Program-made: the position numbers and the translations under genes
NCBI RefSeq assembly: GCF_016757965.1
Contig: NZ_JAEKIW010000004.1
Span: forward strand, 106,715 to 170,714
Direction: 5' to 3'
DNA: 64,000 bases
Source of the DNA: Archaeoglobus neptunius
GTDB lineage: Archaea > Halobacteriota > Archaeoglobi > Archaeoglobales > Archaeoglobaceae
The notes under the pieces: model-generated
What the model was told of the DNA's origin: nothing
Seen by the model: the letters and a program-made list of their open reading frames with translations, nothing else
The model's database searches: none
Shown: positions 34,068 to 44,309 of the stretch, one piece after another
Position numbering within the stretch: position 1 is the first letter of the stretch
How the letters are laid out: each line of letters begins with the position of its first letter

Positions 34068-34130
34068 GGACATGTCCATCATTATCCCGGAATATGTTTC
34101 AGGATTTTTCTGAACATGTCTACTTTATAG
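34068..34130 (+). promoter_or_regulatory. Probable regulated promoter of the DUF2193 operon
   Basis: A perfect 10-bp palindrome GGACATGTCC (34068-34077) is followed 44 bp later by a second ACATGT (34114-34119, in GAACATGTC). A TATA-like TTTATA (34124-34129) comes directly after. The start codon at 34182 leaves room for a short leader. Two ACATGT cores four helical turns apart next to the TATA box look like operator half-sites. The bat-type regulator encoded just upstream is a candidate binder. Confidence 0.45.
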
Positions 34131-34181
34131 GGCGCATATGTACGCCAAAACGATGATGGTTAGTTGTGATTATTATTTTTC

Positions 34182-35684
34182 ATGGCAGAAGAAGTAATTG
34201 AGAAAATGGTTAAGGAGGCCATGGCTGCCCAGTGGGCGGATGTAAACGTGGTAAAAGAGAAACGAGGTGGGGAATTCGTCATTGACGATGTTAAACCCTA
34301 CGTGGATGCTGTGAATAAGATGAAGGCGGTGGGGAATCAGAGTAAAGCTGTCATCAGGCTTCACGTTGACAGCGTGAATGCGCATTATGAGATTCTGAAA
34401 AGCCTGACAAAAACTGTAAGGCCAGAAGACGACCCATTTGTGGAGCACTACCAGACACCGGCAATCATGGAAATTCTGTACGAGGAGGATGAAAGCTTCA
34501 GAAAAAGCATAGATAAGTTTATCGAGGCAATTGAGAAGGCCGAAGCTCTGATCGGCCGTGAGGTTGTGAGAAGGTACGGTGGATTTTACGGACCAACATG
34601 TGTTGTTGACTTTGCCCTTATTCCGGGAAGCACGAGCAACATCGTAAACAGAATACTGCAGACAGTCGAGCTACCAAAAGAACACGCTCAGGCAATCCTT
34701 GCTTCGAAATCATGGGGGATGAACACATCATATGGTTTCGGCGAGGTTTTTGCAAATGAAATTGAAAAGGGTGCGACACTCAGCGATGCGATAAGAAAAG
34801 AGATTGAGATGATCAAGCTTGTTTATGATCAGCCAACGGAGGCGCAGGCAAAGTTGATGGATGAGCACGGTCATGAGAGCTTTGATGTAAGAAAGTACAT
34901 GTCGGAATACAAGAACAGGATGAAGGGGGCAGTGAAGGAGGCCATGGACGATGGTGTACACTATGGCAACATCGTAACTGTTCCTGCATACTGTGTCGGA
35001 GATGCAGCTCACCACATTGCCCAGTCGACATTCAACATGTGCAAGGATGACGTTGTGATGGCAGTCATTGAGGCAACGAGTAGTGTTATGGACACAACGC
35101 TGAACTCAAATCTGGACAGGTTCAAGAATGAGTACCAGCCTTTGAGTGTAGCGACGGGTTCTGGAGCTGTTGCTGTGGAGTACATTCTGGAACTTGATGG
35201 ATTCACCGCACCGATGATTGTCGATCTGCTGACAAAGAGGTTCCACAACTATGTCCAGCTTTATCCCACAAGGGGTGCAGCAGCAGAGCTGCACAACCAC
35301 GACTTCATGGACATGATTTACAGAGGATGGAAATACATCGATCAGGCGAGAAGAAACAGAAATGGCCTCTCTGAAAAGCTGGTGCCAAAGGTTGCAGGGT
35401 TTGAGGTTAACCTTGATCCGATACACGAGAATGAAGTGCTGATGAACCCGCAGCGCTATGCGTATCCGGGATGCGCAATCAGCGTAAGATTCTCCGCCCT
35501 GATGAGACTTGCCGACTATCCGTGTCTGCTGACAAGCGAGCCTGTTACTGCAACAATGATGACCAACATAATAGCACTGCACAAGGAAACACCAGCTTCA
35601 CCGGCAAGAGTCTGCAAGGATTGCGCAACCGCAGCACTTGTTGATTTCAGGCATGCATATTGCCAGTGGAGAGAGGCAGTTTAA
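34182..35684 (+). CDS. DUF2193 family protein
   Basis: A 500-residue soluble protein that I assign to DUF2193, a family found in methanogens and Archaeoglobales with no known function. It has conserved stretches RRYGGFYGPTCVVDFALIPG, SWGMNTSYGFGEVFANEIEKG, PAYCVGDAAHHIAQSTFN and RVCKDCATAALVDFRHAYC. Several conserved Cys and His residues suggest a metal or cofactor site. It is followed within 40 nt by DUF2180 and aquaporin genes in the same direction, an arrangement that I recall from related archaea. Confidence 0.72.
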   Translation: MAEEVIEKMVKEAMAAQWADVNVVKEKRGGEFVIDDVKPYVDAVNKMKAVGNQSKAVIRLHVDSVNAHYEILKSLTKTVRPEDDPFVEHYQTPAIMEILYEEDESFRKSIDKFIEAIEKAEALIGREVVRRYGGFYGPTCVVDFALIPGSTSNIVNRILQTVELPKEHAQAILASKSWGMNTSYGFGEVFANEIEKGATLSDAIRKEIEMIKLVYDQPTEAQAKLMDEHGHESFDVRKYMSEYKNRMKGAVKEAMDDGVHYGNIVTVPAYCVGDAAHHIAQSTFNMCKDDVVMAVIEATSSVMDTTLNSNLDRFKNEYQPLSVATGSGAVAVEYILELDGFTAPMIVDLLTKRFHNYVQLYPTRGAAAELHNHDFMDMIYRGWKYIDQARRNRNGLSEKLVPKVAGFEVNLDPIHENEVLMNPQRYAYPGCAISVRFSALMRLADYPCLLTSEPVTATMMTNIIALHKETPASPARVCKDCATAALVDFRHAYCQWREAV

Positions 35685-35720
35685 TTTCTACTTTTTTAAA
35701 TTTTTAGAGAGGTGATTATT

Positions 35721-35927
35721 ATGAAGTGTTACATCTGCAAGGAGCAGGGAAGAGACACCGATGCTGTTGCCATCTGTATCGTCTGCGGAATGGGAGTTTG
35801 TACGGAGCATCTTGTGAGACAGGAAATTGATGTCTGGAGGGGAGATTATCCGTTTCCTGCAAAGAAGCTCAAAAAAACTATACCGAGAATTCTCTGCGTG
35901 ATCTGTCACGAGGCGTACCAGGGGTGA
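35721..35927 (+). CDS. DUF2180 small cysteine-rich protein
   Basis: A 68-residue protein with three Cys groups: KCYICKEQG, ICIVCGMGVCTEHL and RILCVICHEAYQG. This spacing can hold two zinc ions in a B-box/RING-like fold. It matches DUF2180, conserved in methanogens and Archaeoglobales. The ATG at 35721 follows GAGAGGTGA at a normal distance; the frame's earlier GTG is less likely. It is 4 nt from the aquaporin gene and probably co-translated with it. Confidence 0.8.
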   Translation: MKCYICKEQGRDTDAVAICIVCGMGVCTEHLVRQEIDVWRGDYPFPAKKLKKTIPRILCVICHEAYQG

Positions 35928-35931
35928 AACG

Positions 35932-36666
35932 ATGAGCCTGGCTAAGCGATTTACCGCTGAGATCGTTGGGACGTTTATTCTGGTCTTCTTCGGCCCCGGT
36001 GCAGCAGTGATCACCCTTATGATTGCAAAGGGCGCATCAAAACCAAATTCGTTTAACATAGGTATAGGAGCGCTCGGTGGACTTGGCGACTGGCTTGCAA
36101 TTGGAATGGCCTTTGCACTTGCCATTGCTGCCGTGATATACACCCTCGGCAGGATAAGCGGTGCGCACATAAACCCCGCAGTCACCATAGCACTCTGGAG
36201 CATAGGCAAGTTTCCATCAAGAGATGTGGTACCCTACATCGTAGCTCAGATGATAGGCGCAGCTCTGGGAAGTCTGCTGTTCCTCGCATGCGTTGGACCC
36301 GCAGCAGCGACGGTTGGGGGTTTGGGCGCAACTGCTCCATTTCCGGGTATCGGCTACGGGCAGGCAATACTGGCCGAGGCTATAGGTACATTTCTGCTCA
36401 TGCTGGTAATAATGGGTGTTGCTGTTGACGAACGCGCCCCGCCGGGATTTGCAGGACTGGTTATCGGTCTCACAGTTGGAGGGATAATCGTCACGATAGG
36501 CAACATAACGGGCTCATCACTCAATCCTGCAAGAACTTTCGGACCGTATCTGGGAGACTCTCTTATGGGTATAAATCTCTGGCAGTACTACCCGATTTAC
36601 GTCATAGGACCGATACTCGGAGCAGTATTCGCTGCGTGGCTGTACAGAGCTCTGTCTGAAGAATAA
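35932..36666 (+). CDS. aqpM: Aquaporin (AqpM-type, MIP family)
   Basis: Membrane channel for water and possibly glycerol or dissolved gases. The two pore NPA boxes are present: SGAHINPAVTIALW near residue 80 and GSSLNPARTFGPYL near 200. Six membrane segments and the MIP start AKRFTAEIVGTFILVFFGPG are clear, and 244 residues is the length of AqpM from Methanothermobacter and Archaeoglobus. The extracellular loop (about residues 35-55) is glycine-rich as in AqpM. Likely co-transcribed with DUF2193 and DUF2180. Confidence 0.94.
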   Translation: MSLAKRFTAEIVGTFILVFFGPGAAVITLMIAKGASKPNSFNIGIGALGGLGDWLAIGMAFALAIAAVIYTLGRISGAHINPAVTIALWSIGKFPSRDVVPYIVAQMIGAALGSLLFLACVGPAAATVGGLGATAPFPGIGYGQAILAEAIGTFLLMLVIMGVAVDERAPPGFAGLVIGLTVGGIIVTIGNITGSSLNPARTFGPYLGDSLMGINLWQYYPIYVIGPILGAVFAAWLYRALSEE

Positions 36667-36670
36667 ACCT

Positions 36671-37813
36671 TTATTTTTTCATCATTAGTGTCATCAGCCA
36701 GAGTCCGTCAACTCTTCCGAATTTTCCTTTTAGACAGCTTCTTTCGCTGTAAACTCTAACGTCATCTTTTTTTGACCCGTAAATGGCGAAAGGAACGGGT
36801 TCTGCAACATGAGTCCGTACCTTTATCGGTGTGGGGTGGTCGGGAAGGAGCAGTATCCTCATTTCGTCCAGATCAACCCTGTCGAGAATCTTTCCCACTA
36901 TGTTCTCATCATAAAGCTCAATACCCTCCACCTTCCTTTCTGCATCTCCTTCATGGCTGACTTCATCAATCCCCTCTGTGTGAAGAACGACCAGATCGTG
37001 GTCTTTAAGGGATTTCAAACAGCTCCTCACAAGCCCCCTGTAGTTCGTATCTATATATCCCGTAATCCCCTCAACCTCAATTACATCCATCCCCATGCCT
37101 TTTGCGATTCCTGCAAGAAGATCCACCTCACTGATCATCGCCCCCTTCAGCCCGTACTTTTGACTGAATTGGGGTAATGAGGGCATTCTCCCCCCGCCCC
37201 ATGGCCATATCATGTTTGCCTTCTCCGTAACTTCAGGCATCACCACTGCTGACCATTCAATCAGCTCTCTGAGCAAACCGGCTAGCTCTCCGTCGGATGG
37301 GAGATAGTGATCAATTCTTCTCCCCTGTATGTCATGGGGCGGGTATGTGGTGACATCGTCCTCAAACCGTCTGTTCAAAATAAGGAGATTTCTGTAGCTT
37401 TTACCTGCATGGAACTCTACGAAATCATATGGCTTCTCTGCATTCAGTACATCTATGACTTTCTTCGCCTCTTCATCGCTGATCCTGTTGCCCGAGTAAT
37501 CAGCCATTATTCTGCCGTCAACTCTGACCAGGTTGCAGCGAAAAATGATCTCCCCGCCAACCCCCCTCGCCAGAGCCTCTATCGGTCCTCTTCCTGTGTA
37601 GTGTTTCCTGACATCGACGCCAAGAATCGTAAGGTTCGCAACATCGCTTCCAGGTTCGAAACCTCTGGGGACGGTATTTGCAACTCCGCAGGCACCTTCT
37701 CTGGCTATAAAATCCATGTTTTCCGTATCTGCAATTTCAATCGGTGTTTTATTCCCGAATTCCTCAATACTCCAGTCGGCCATCCCATCCGGGATCAGAA
37801 TCAGGTATTTCAT
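36671..37813 (-). CDS. apgM: 2,3-bisphosphoglycerate-independent phosphoglycerate mutase (archaeal)
   Basis: Glycolytic/gluconeogenic enzyme converting 3-phosphoglycerate and 2-phosphoglycerate. [13 protein letters not shown] at the N-terminus carries the first metal-binding Asp; [14 protein letters not shown] holds the catalytic Ser; [10 protein letters not shown] and [14 protein letters not shown] are the further signatures, with late Asp and His metal ligands. The 380-residue length is typical of the archaeal class. It overlaps the pheT end by 4 nt, so the two share a transcript. Confidence 0.93.
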   Translation of the reverse strand: MKYLILIPDGMADWSIEEFGNKTPIEIADTENMDFIAREGACGVANTVPRGFEPGSDVANLTILGVDVRKHYTGRGPIEALARGVGGEIIFRCNLVRVDGRIMADYSGNRISDEEAKKVIDVLNAEKPYDFVEFHAGKSYRNLLILNRRFEDDVTTYPPHDIQGRRIDHYLPSDGELAGLLRELIEWSAVVMPEVTEKANMIWPWGGGRMPSLPQFSQKYGLKGAMISEVDLLAGIAKGMGMDVIEVEGITGYIDTNYRGLVRSCLKSLKDHDLVVLHTEGIDEVSHEGDAERKVEGIELYDENIVGKILDRVDLDEMRILLLPDHPTPIKVRTHVAEPVPFAIYGSKKDDVRVYSERSCLKGKFGRVDGLWLMTLMMKK

Positions 37814-39453
37814 AGCAGATACCCTGTGTCGAAGATGTGACTCAAATCGAGCTCAAATGCAACTACTGGCATCGTCAGCTCGAATGTGTCAAGAACCTCC
37901 GGGTGGATCTCTCCAAACACCCCCACATTTTTACCCTCCACAACAATGTTTGCCCCTCTTCCGGCAATAAAGGCCCCATCCTCAGTCTCTTCCACGTCCC
38001 ATTTCAGTCCGAGTTCCCTCATAACAGCCTGAACATAGCTCCTGATCTCCGCAAAGTTTGCTTTTGAGTGGGTGAGGCATGCTGCCACTCTGAGCCTGTT
38101 TTTACCCCCAACCACAACATCGCCAACCTCAAAAACCTTCTGCGGCATCTCGTGGTGCTTGTTGTACGACAGGAGTTCGAGAAGCTTGGGGAGAAGGTGT
38201 GTACGGACAATGGTGTGCTCTGTCGTCAGGGGATGCATAACGGGGATAAAATCCTCCCAGGCTCTGGCGTCTCTCCTCATACTGGCATACATCACCTTTT
38301 CATTTGTGAGCGTGAACGTGATAACCTCGATAAAGCCGAGTCCGATCATTATTTCTTTTATCATTCCCCTGATTTCATTCCAGGGATGTGTTTCGCCGAA
38401 AGTCAGGGTTGGCGGAATTTCTGGTTTGATTTTCTCGTATCCGTATCCAATTGCCACATCCTCAATTACGTCCCACTCGTGCATGATGTCAGCTCTGTAA
38501 GGGGGTATCCCCACCCTGACCTTCGAATCTGAAATTTCACACGAGAACCGCATTTTTTCAAGAGCATCTTTAATCTCATCGGCTTTGATCTCAAATCCAA
38601 GGAGAGAGGACATCTCCTCAATCTCAATCTCCATCACCCTAATGTCCAGATTTGGAGATATTTCAGTTCTGTTAGGATACACAATTTCAACGGCCTCAAT
38701 TTTCCCTCCTCTGTCACTTAGCATGCATGCAAGGATTGCCAGCGCCCTGTCGACGTTTTCATCGAACCCGGTTACGTCTATAAACAGATCTGTTGTATTT
38801 TCAGTAACTCTTGTTTTTTCTGCATTGATTATCGGAGGGAAAGAAATTACCTCATTGGCCGAATCAACTATCATCGGATATCTGTCCTTACCCTCAAGGA
38901 TAAAAGAATACTCCTTTCCCTTCGGATGTTCCATCAGGATCTCTTCAACAGTCATTTTTCTGTCAAAGTCAAGCGGTACGAAGGAGAAGTTAGAATCGAC
39001 AGCTTTGTATGTTAGCGGAAAGTTGACCTTGCTCAAATCGTGAACACCAATGGCCATTTTTCTCCTGTTCCTGCCTACTGTCCAGTGCAGATCCTCCTGA
39101 ACTTCCATGAGGCTCCTTATAACTTCGTCAGTTATTTTTATGTTCTTAACGACACATCCAACGATTCTGGGCCTTACCCCCATCACGCTGTCATCCACAG
39201 TAATTCTCCATTCTCCTTTTTTGACCGTATAGCGCTTTAACCCAGTTTCAATGCCGAGAAAACCCCTCAAAGCCCTTGCTACTCCCTCAACACTGTACAG
39301 ATCAGGGCGGTTCGGGAAGAACTCAACATCAACATGATCTTCCTCAACCCTCTCTATATCGCAGCCAAGCATTGGCAGTCTTTCCAGTATTGTTTTTCTG
39401 TCGGCTCCGGTAAGTCTCTCAAGCTCGTCCCAGTACAGTGTAACAACTGGCAT
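37810..39453 (-). CDS. pheT: Phenylalanyl-tRNA synthetase beta subunit
   Basis: Beta subunit of PheRS, needed for tRNA binding and editing. Visible landmarks are [15 protein letters not shown] at the start, [20 protein letters not shown] (B1 region), [35 protein letters not shown] (B5) and the C-terminal catalytic-like domain. 547 residues is normal for archaeal PheT, which lacks the bacterial N-terminal extension. ATG 39453 is chosen from the conserved start; the frame runs 51 codons further upstream without family match. pheS is not in the window. Confidence 0.94.
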   Translation of the reverse strand: MPVVTLYWDELERLTGADRKTILERLPMLGCDIERVEEDHVDVEFFPNRPDLYSVEGVARALRGFLGIETGLKRYTVKKGEWRITVDDSVMGVRPRIVGCVVKNIKITDEVIRSLMEVQEDLHWTVGRNRRKMAIGVHDLSKVNFPLTYKAVDSNFSFVPLDFDRKMTVEEILMEHPKGKEYSFILEGKDRYPMIVDSANEVISFPPIINAEKTRVTENTTDLFIDVTGFDENVDRALAILACMLSDRGGKIEAVEIVYPNRTEISPNLDIRVMEIEIEEMSSLLGFEIKADEIKDALEKMRFSCEISDSKVRVGIPPYRADIMHEWDVIEDVAIGYGYEKIKPEIPPTLTFGETHPWNEIRGMIKEIMIGLGFIEVITFTLTNEKVMYASMRRDARAWEDFIPVMHPLTTEHTIVRTHLLPKLLELLSYNKHHEMPQKVFEVGDVVVGGKNRLRVAACLTHSKANFAEIRSYVQAVMRELGLKWDVEETEDGAFIAGRGANIVVEGKNVGVFGEIHPEVLDTFELTMPVVAFELDLSHIFDTGYLL

Positions 39454-39673
39454 TGGAGTTGGGATTACAGCGGGGAATAAAATTTTTTGCATTATGCCGA
39501 TTGCTGATCGACGGTGCAATACATGTGGCTCTGTGGCTGCAGCATGGGTTGAATCTGCAGAGGGCTGAGCGTTGTTCGGGCTTTCCAAATTCACACTTAA
39601 AATCATAGAGAAACCGTAAAATTTTTATTAAAAAAACATTAAGTTTTTTTGTTATATTGCAGGAGGTAGAGTT

Positions 39674-40576
39674 ATGTACTCGCTTGGTGTGTGGTTCTGG
39701 CCTTTGTTTCTGTTCTTTTATACACTGCTAATAGGCATAATAGCACCCATATCGGGTGTTGGAGGTGGAGTTCTCTACGTACCCCTCACTGACGTCATAA
39801 CACCCTTCGACATAGATTTCATAAGAGGTGCAGGTCTCGTGATGGCTGTAACCTCTGCACTGTCTTCAGTTCCCTTTCTGATCAGGAAGGGTCTGGCGAA
39901 CGTTAGACTGTTCGCCGTCATCGCACCTGTTATGGTGATCACATCCGTTACCGGTGGGATTGTCGGACTTTGGGTTACAAATGTGCTTCCCGGTGGAGAG
40001 GATTATATAAAGATCCTCCTCGGCAGTGTAATACTTCTTGTCTTTTTCGTAATGATTCTCTCCAAACGACTGGAGTTTCCCGACGTGAGGGATGAGGACG
40101 TGGATCCCTGGTCTAGGAGGCTGGGAATAGTCGGCGCATGGTATGAACCGAGCCTGGAGAGAGTTGTGGAATACAAGATCAAAAATCTGCCGCATGCAAT
40201 GATTACGTTTGGCATCATAGGTTTCGTGGCAGGAATGTTCGGTCTGGGGGCGGGATGGGCTAATGTTCCGGTTTTAAATCTGGTTATGGGTGCACCGATC
40301 AAGGTGGCTACCGCCACAAGCATGCTTATTATCACAGCAAATGCTCCCGCTATTGGCATATATCTGTCCAAGGGTGCAATTTTACCGGTGGTTGTAGTTC
40401 CATCGATTTTGGGAATAACCATCGGAGCAAGGATAGGGGCCAAGATAGCTGAGGTTATACGACCTGTTTTCGTCAGATGGCTGGTGATAGGAGTTCTGTT
40501 TCTGGCCGGAGTGCTCAACATAATCAAGGGGCTGCAGGGTCTCGGAGTTATACCACCCGTTCTTCCGGGAGGGTGA
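39674..40576 (+). CDS. TauE/SafE family permease
   Basis: An integral membrane protein of about eight segments. It carries the TauE/SafE features: an N-terminal LIGIIAPISGVGGGVLYVPL and an internal repeat, GIIGFVAGMFGLGAGWANVPVL. The family exports or imports sulfonates, sulfite or organic acids; the substrate here is unknown. ATG 39674 is preceded by GGAGGT. It ends 4 nt before a DUF1634 gene, a pairing that recurs in bacteria and archaea. Confidence 0.87.
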   Translation: MYSLGVWFWPLFLFFYTLLIGIIAPISGVGGGVLYVPLTDVITPFDIDFIRGAGLVMAVTSALSSVPFLIRKGLANVRLFAVIAPVMVITSVTGGIVGLWVTNVLPGGEDYIKILLGSVILLVFFVMILSKRLEFPDVRDEDVDPWSRRLGIVGAWYEPSLERVVEYKIKNLPHAMITFGIIGFVAGMFGLGAGWANVPVLNLVMGAPIKVATATSMLIITANAPAIGIYLSKGAILPVVVVPSILGITIGARIGAKIAEVIRPVFVRWLVIGVLFLAGVLNIIKGLQGLGVIPPVLPGG

Positions 40577-40580
40577 TCGA

Positions 40581-40985
40581 ATGGGTAATGTTGAGGTTAG
40601 CGTGGATCGGATGAGCCTTCTGTTCGCCAGGGTGATGACGATCTTTATGATAGCCGGAATCATTCTGATGGTCGTCCCGTCAGCGGTTTACTTTGCAGGA
40701 GAGGATCAGTACATACCTCTCGAAAAAGCCTACAGGCACTGGAACAGAACGACGGATCAATTCTGGATCCATGTGAAGGGAATACAGGTACATGGTTATG
40801 GCTGGATTTTCAGGAATCTTGAGTATTCCGACTGTCAGAGCATGGTCGGGGTGTTTCTGTTAATGTTAACTCCACTGATAAGCATGGTTGCGGCAATATT
40901 CAGAGCCCCAAAGGTGTTCAGACTCCTGTTTGGAATTGCGGCAGTTGAGTTCGTGATATCGATAATAGTGAAGGGTGTGCTGTGA
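40581..40985 (+). CDS. DUF1634 membrane protein
   Basis: A 134-residue protein with three membrane segments (about residues 14-38, 85-105 and 112-132). The opening region LLFARVMTIFMIAGIILMVV and the later MVGVFLLMLTPLISMVAAIF fit DUF1634. Genes of this family often accompany TauE/SafE permeases, and here the gap is 4 nt. It is likely an accessory subunit of the transporter. GGAGGGTGA precedes the start. Confidence 0.82.
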   Translation: MGNVEVSVDRMSLLFARVMTIFMIAGIILMVVPSAVYFAGEDQYIPLEKAYRHWNRTTDQFWIHVKGIQVHGYGWIFRNLEYSDCQSMVGVFLLMLTPLISMVAAIFRAPKVFRLLFGIAAVEFVISIIVKGVL

Positions 40986-41036
40986 TACTGATGCGGCAGA
41001 TGGATAAAGTATTAAACTTTAGATGCGGTCTGTTAT

Positions 41037-41296
41037 GGGGAGCGGCGGTGGGCGGCTAACCTGCGGCCCCCAGCGGGCCGTAAGGAGGAAAGTCCCCCCA
41101 CCCGCAATGGCGGAAAGTCCCCGAGAGGGGACGGGAGGAGGCACAGAAACGATACCGGGCTGAGGAAATGCGATGATTCCGTAAGGATGAGGTCACTCAG
41201 TACCGGATGGAACGAACTCCTCCCCGCCGGGTGCAAGGCTTTGCCGCTCAGACTGATGCCGCCGGAACAGAAGGGGGCTTACTACCGCCACTCCCC
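41037..41296 (+). ncRNA. rnpB: RNase P RNA (archaeal)
   Basis: Catalytic RNA for tRNA 5'-end maturation. The P1 stem is visible: GGGGAG-C-GGCGGT at 41037-41049 pairs with ACCGCC-A-CTCCCC at 41284-41296 with one mismatch. The conserved core boxes are present: GAGGAAAGTCCCCCC (CR-I), CACAGAAACGATACCGGG (CR-II/III region), and AGGGGGCTTAC near the 3' end (CR-V). Length of about 260 nt fits archaeal type A RNA. GC content is far above the surroundings, as expected of a hyperthermophile RNA gene. Confidence 0.95.
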
Positions 41297-41332
41297 GCTA
41301 ATATTTTATAGCTACCTTTAGCTGCATAATGT

Positions 41333-42265
41333 ATGAAACGCCTGCTCTTGGTGGGTGCCGTTACTGCTGTAATACTTGCAGCAGTGCTGTCTGGATGTTC
41401 AGGTGAAAACAGAGAAGCTACAAAAATTAGAGTGGGGATACTTCCAATTGAGGACTCTCTACCACTTGTTGTTGCTCGAGACGAGGGTATATTTGAAAAG
41501 TACGGCCTGAATGTTGAGATAATATCGTTCAACAGTGCCCTTGAGAGAGATGCAGCGCTGATGGCCGGTGAGGTGGATGCTGTTGTTACAGACCCTCTTG
41601 CGGTCATACTCCTCAATGACAGGGGATATGACGTCAGAATCGTTACCATCTGCCTTGGAGAGAAACCTGATGAGGGGGTATTTGCAGTTCTTGCCGCACC
41701 CAACTCAAAAATCAATTCGGTTGATGATCTGGAAGGAAAGAAAGTGGCAATTTCAAGCAACACCATAATTGAGTACGTAACGGACATAATGCTCTCAGGC
41801 ATTAATTACACAAAGGTCGAGATCAAGCAAATACCTGTCAGGATGAGAACTCTGCTTGATGGTAAGGTGGACGCTGCAACTCTCCCGGAGCCGCTGGCGA
41901 GCTACGCAGTAAGTCAGGGTGCAAAGCTTGTGATTGCCGATTCAATGATGAATGAGAGCGTTACTCAGACGGTGATAGCCTTCAGAGGTGACTTCATAGA
42001 TAAGAATAAGGATGAGGTGAAAAAATTCCTCGACGCTTATGCTGAGGCCGTTAAGACCATTAACGGAAACAAGGACAGATACAGGGACAAGTTCATTCAG
42101 ATAGCAAGAGTTCCGAAAGAAATATCTGAAAACTACCCTATGCCGGATTATCCGATGCCTGGGAAATTCCCGAAAAGTTTCTATGAAAGATACCTGGTGT
42201 GGGCATTGAAAAAGGGACTCATAAGAAAGGAAGTGCCCTATGATAAAGCGGTTGAACAGATATGA
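41333..42265 (+). CDS. ABC importer substrate-binding lipoprotein (NMT1/SsuA-like)
   Basis: Periplasmic-type binding protein anchored by a lipid. The signal peptide ends in a lipobox-like AAVLSGCSG (Cys near residue 22). The mature part begins [22 protein letters not shown], characteristic of the NMT1/THI5/SsuA group that binds sulfonates, nitrate, taurine or thiamine precursors. The hinge region [11 protein letters not shown] and the second lobe follow. It overlaps the ATPase gene by 4 nt. Ligand unknown. A TATA-like ATTTTATAG lies near 41302-41310. Confidence 0.88.
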   Translation: MKRLLLVGAVTAVILAAVLSGCSGENREATKIRVGILPIEDSLPLVVARDEGIFEKYGLNVEIISFNSALERDAALMAGEVDAVVTDPLAVILLNDRGYDVRIVTICLGEKPDEGVFAVLAAPNSKINSVDDLEGKKVAISSNTIIEYVTDIMLSGINYTKVEIKQIPVRMRTLLDGKVDAATLPEPLASYAVSQGAKLVIADSMMNESVTQTVIAFRGDFIDKNKDEVKKFLDAYAEAVKTINGNKDRYRDKFIQIARVPKEISENYPMPDYPMPGKFPKSFYERYLVWALKKGLIRKEVPYDKAVEQI

Positions 42266-42996
42266 TCGCAGCAAGAAACCTGACAAAGGACTACGGCGAA
42301 ATCCGGGCGATAGAGAATGTCTCGTTTGATGTTGGAAGGGGTGAGAGCTGTGCAATCATAGGACCGTCAGGTTGCGGAAAGTCAACTCTTCTTCTGATTC
42401 TGTCAGGTCTGCTGAAACCAACTTCCGGAGAGGTTCTGGTTGATGGAAAGAAGGTAGATGCACCACTTTTGAATGCGGCTTTAATTCTTCAGGACTACGG
42501 GTTGTTTCCATGGAAGACAGTTTATGAAAACGTTGCTCTTGGCTTGAGGCTTAGAAAAGTTGGGAGAAGGGATGAGAAGAAAACCGTTCATAGATTGCTT
42601 TCTAAATTTGGTCTGAAAGGGTTTGAGGAACTGTATCCAAAACAGCTTAGTGGAGGGATGAAGCAGAGGGTTGCAATTGCAAGAGCACTGGCTGTTGAAC
42701 CCGAAATTCTGCTGATGGACGAACCCCTCTCATCTTTAGATGCTCTGGCAAGGGAAAAAATGCAAAATTTTCTGCTCGAACTGTGGAGGGAAACAAACTG
42801 CACCCTGATCCTTGTAACTCACAGCATCGAGGAGGCTGTATTTCTGGGGAGAAAGATCATAGTGCTGACCCCAAGACCCGGAAAGGTTAGGGCTGTGGTG
42901 GACAACCCAGATGCCGGAAGTGAGGATTACAGACAAAGTGAGGTGTATTTTGAGAAATGCAAGGAAGTGAGAGGTATAATAGATCGGGGTATCTGA
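42262..42996 (+). CDS. ABC importer ATPase (SsuB/TauB-like)
   Basis: Nucleotide-binding subunit. Walker [10 protein letters not shown] is at about residue 35, the Q-loop at [13 protein letters not shown], the ABC signature at [15 protein letters not shown], and Walker B at [14 protein letters not shown]; the switch His is in [23 protein letters not shown] is typical of the nitrate/sulfonate/taurine group. Full length at 244 residues. It overlaps both neighbouring genes, so the three make one operon. Confidence 0.93.
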   Translation: MIAARNLTKDYGEIRAIENVSFDVGRGESCAIIGPSGCGKSTLLLILSGLLKPTSGEVLVDGKKVDAPLLNAALILQDYGLFPWKTVYENVALGLRLRKVGRRDEKKTVHRLLSKFGLKGFEELYPKQLSGGMKQRVAIARALAVEPEILLMDEPLSSLDALAREKMQNFLLELWRETNCTLILVTHSIEEAVFLGRKIIVLTPRPGKVRAVVDNPDAGSEDYRQSEVYFEKCKEVRGIIDRGI

Positions 42997-43697
42997 TCAG
43001 CTTTCTGACAATCGTAATCTTCTGGAAGGTTCTGGCCATCCTGTTAGGCAATCCGGCCATCCCCTCTCCGGAGAGGGTACTCTCAGCAATATACGCTTCA
43101 AGGGAAGAATTGGCTGTAAATGCAGTGATCAGTCTTTTGAGGGTAACATATTCGATTCTTCTCTCGTTCAGTATTGCCTTTCCGCTCGGCATTCTAAGCC
43201 GGGAGAATGGTGTAGATAAAATCATCTCACCCTTCATCTACCTCCTCTATCCCATCCCGCATATTGTTCTTCTTCCGCTGTATATCCTTCTTTTTGGTAT
43301 CGGAGATCTGGCGAGGGTGGCCTTAATTGCGACAATTCTTTTCTTCCAGATAGTTGTGACTACGAGAGATGCCGCAAGGCAGGTAAGCGAGTATTACGTG
43401 TATTCAATTCGGTCGCTCGGTGCATCAAAATTTGACATTTACCGTCACGTCATCATTCCTGCGACCATGCCAAAAATTATCACTGCGTTAAGAATCAGCG
43501 TTGGTACGGCAATCGCCGTTCTGTTCTTTGCCGAGAGTTTTGCCACAAACAGTGGACTGGGTTACCTGATTATGGACTCGTGGAGCAGGGCGGATTATGG
43601 TAAAATGTACGCAGCAATTGTTTCTATGGCCCTTCTGGGATTTCTACTCTATATGCTTCTTGAGGCTGTTGAGAGAAGGGTTTGCAGATGGATATGA
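42957..43697 (+). CDS. ABC importer permease (SsuC/TauC-like)
   Basis: Membrane subunit with about six segments. The EAA-type loop that docks to the ATPase is visible as [28 protein letters not shown], a strong match to this permease family. [25 protein letters not shown] is the next conserved part. The 246 residues are full length. It overlaps the ATPase gene by 40 nt, so the start may lie slightly downstream. Confidence 0.9.
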   Translation: MQGSERYNRSGYLISFLTIVIFWKVLAILLGNPAIPSPERVLSAIYASREELAVNAVISLLRVTYSILLSFSIAFPLGILSRENGVDKIISPFIYLLYPIPHIVLLPLYILLFGIGDLARVALIATILFFQIVVTTRDAARQVSEYYVYSIRSLGASKFDIYRHVIIPATMPKIITALRISVGTAIAVLFFAESFATNSGLGYLIMDSWSRADYGKMYAAIVSMALLGFLLYMLLEAVERRVCRWI

Positions 43698-44309
43698 TCA
43701 GAATGCCGCAAGAATCAGATTAAGGGTCACATGCCCGGTCATGAGTCCCAGAACATCTCTCGTCCTGTAGTACACAGAGGAGAGGATGATACCGGAAAGA
43801 AGCATAAAGGAAAGAACTGAAGCAGGCTGAAATCCGGAATTCAGAAGGTACAGGGATTCAGGAATGTGGACAACAAACCAGAGAGAAGTTCCCGATAGTA
43901 TGGATAGAGCAGCATTTCCGCTTAAAATCATTCCAACTCTGAAAACATAAAAATCAACGGCCATCACGTTTAGCGAGACGAGCAGAATGGACTTTGCCAG
44001 CTCAATCCCCTCTCCTCTTGGTCCGAGGGCGTCTCCGAAGAGAAATACCAAAACCGGTGCAACAGCAAGATATGCCAGAATCCCTGTTATGAGTTGCTTT
44101 TTACCCGTATAAATTCTGGATCTCCCTGATTGGAGCATGAGGATGAATGGCAGCACAAAGAAAGAGAGAAAGAAACTCAGTGCGTGGACAGGATAATCGG
44201 CAGTGTAGCTCACCCAGAAATCGGGAGATAGGGCAAATCTGATGGCAGAGTACGCTAGAGGGCTAATCAGAAGCAGAAATACTCGTGAAATGAAAAATTT
44301 AGAGTTCAA
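43698..44309 (-). CDS. Multi-pass membrane protein, CPBP-like
   Basis: About 203 residues with six or seven membrane segments. The C-terminal SLWFVVHIPESL and GLMTGHVTLNLI resemble the second and third motifs of CPBP-type (Rce1-like) membrane proteases, where His residues bind metal, but I do not see the first EExxxR motif. It may therefore be an inactive relative or another family. No ATG or GTG start is available; TTG 44309 overlaps serA by 11 nt, and a TTG 27 nt upstream is also possible. Confidence 0.55.
   Translation of the reverse strand: MNSKFFISRVFLLLISPLAYSAIRFALSPDFWVSYTADYPVHALSFFLSFFVLPFILMLQSGRSRIYTGKKQLITGILAYLAVAPVLVFLFGDALGPRGEGIELAKSILLVSLNVMAVDFYVFRVGMILSGNAALSILSGTSLWFVVHIPESLYLLNSGFQPASVLSFMLLSGIILSSVYYRTRDVLGLMTGHVTLNLILAAF

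Noticed and set aside
38068..39043. Several long plus-strand reading frames opposite pheT
   Set aside because: They are shadows of the pheT gene, with Ser/Phe/Ile-rich, low-complexity translations and no family motif.
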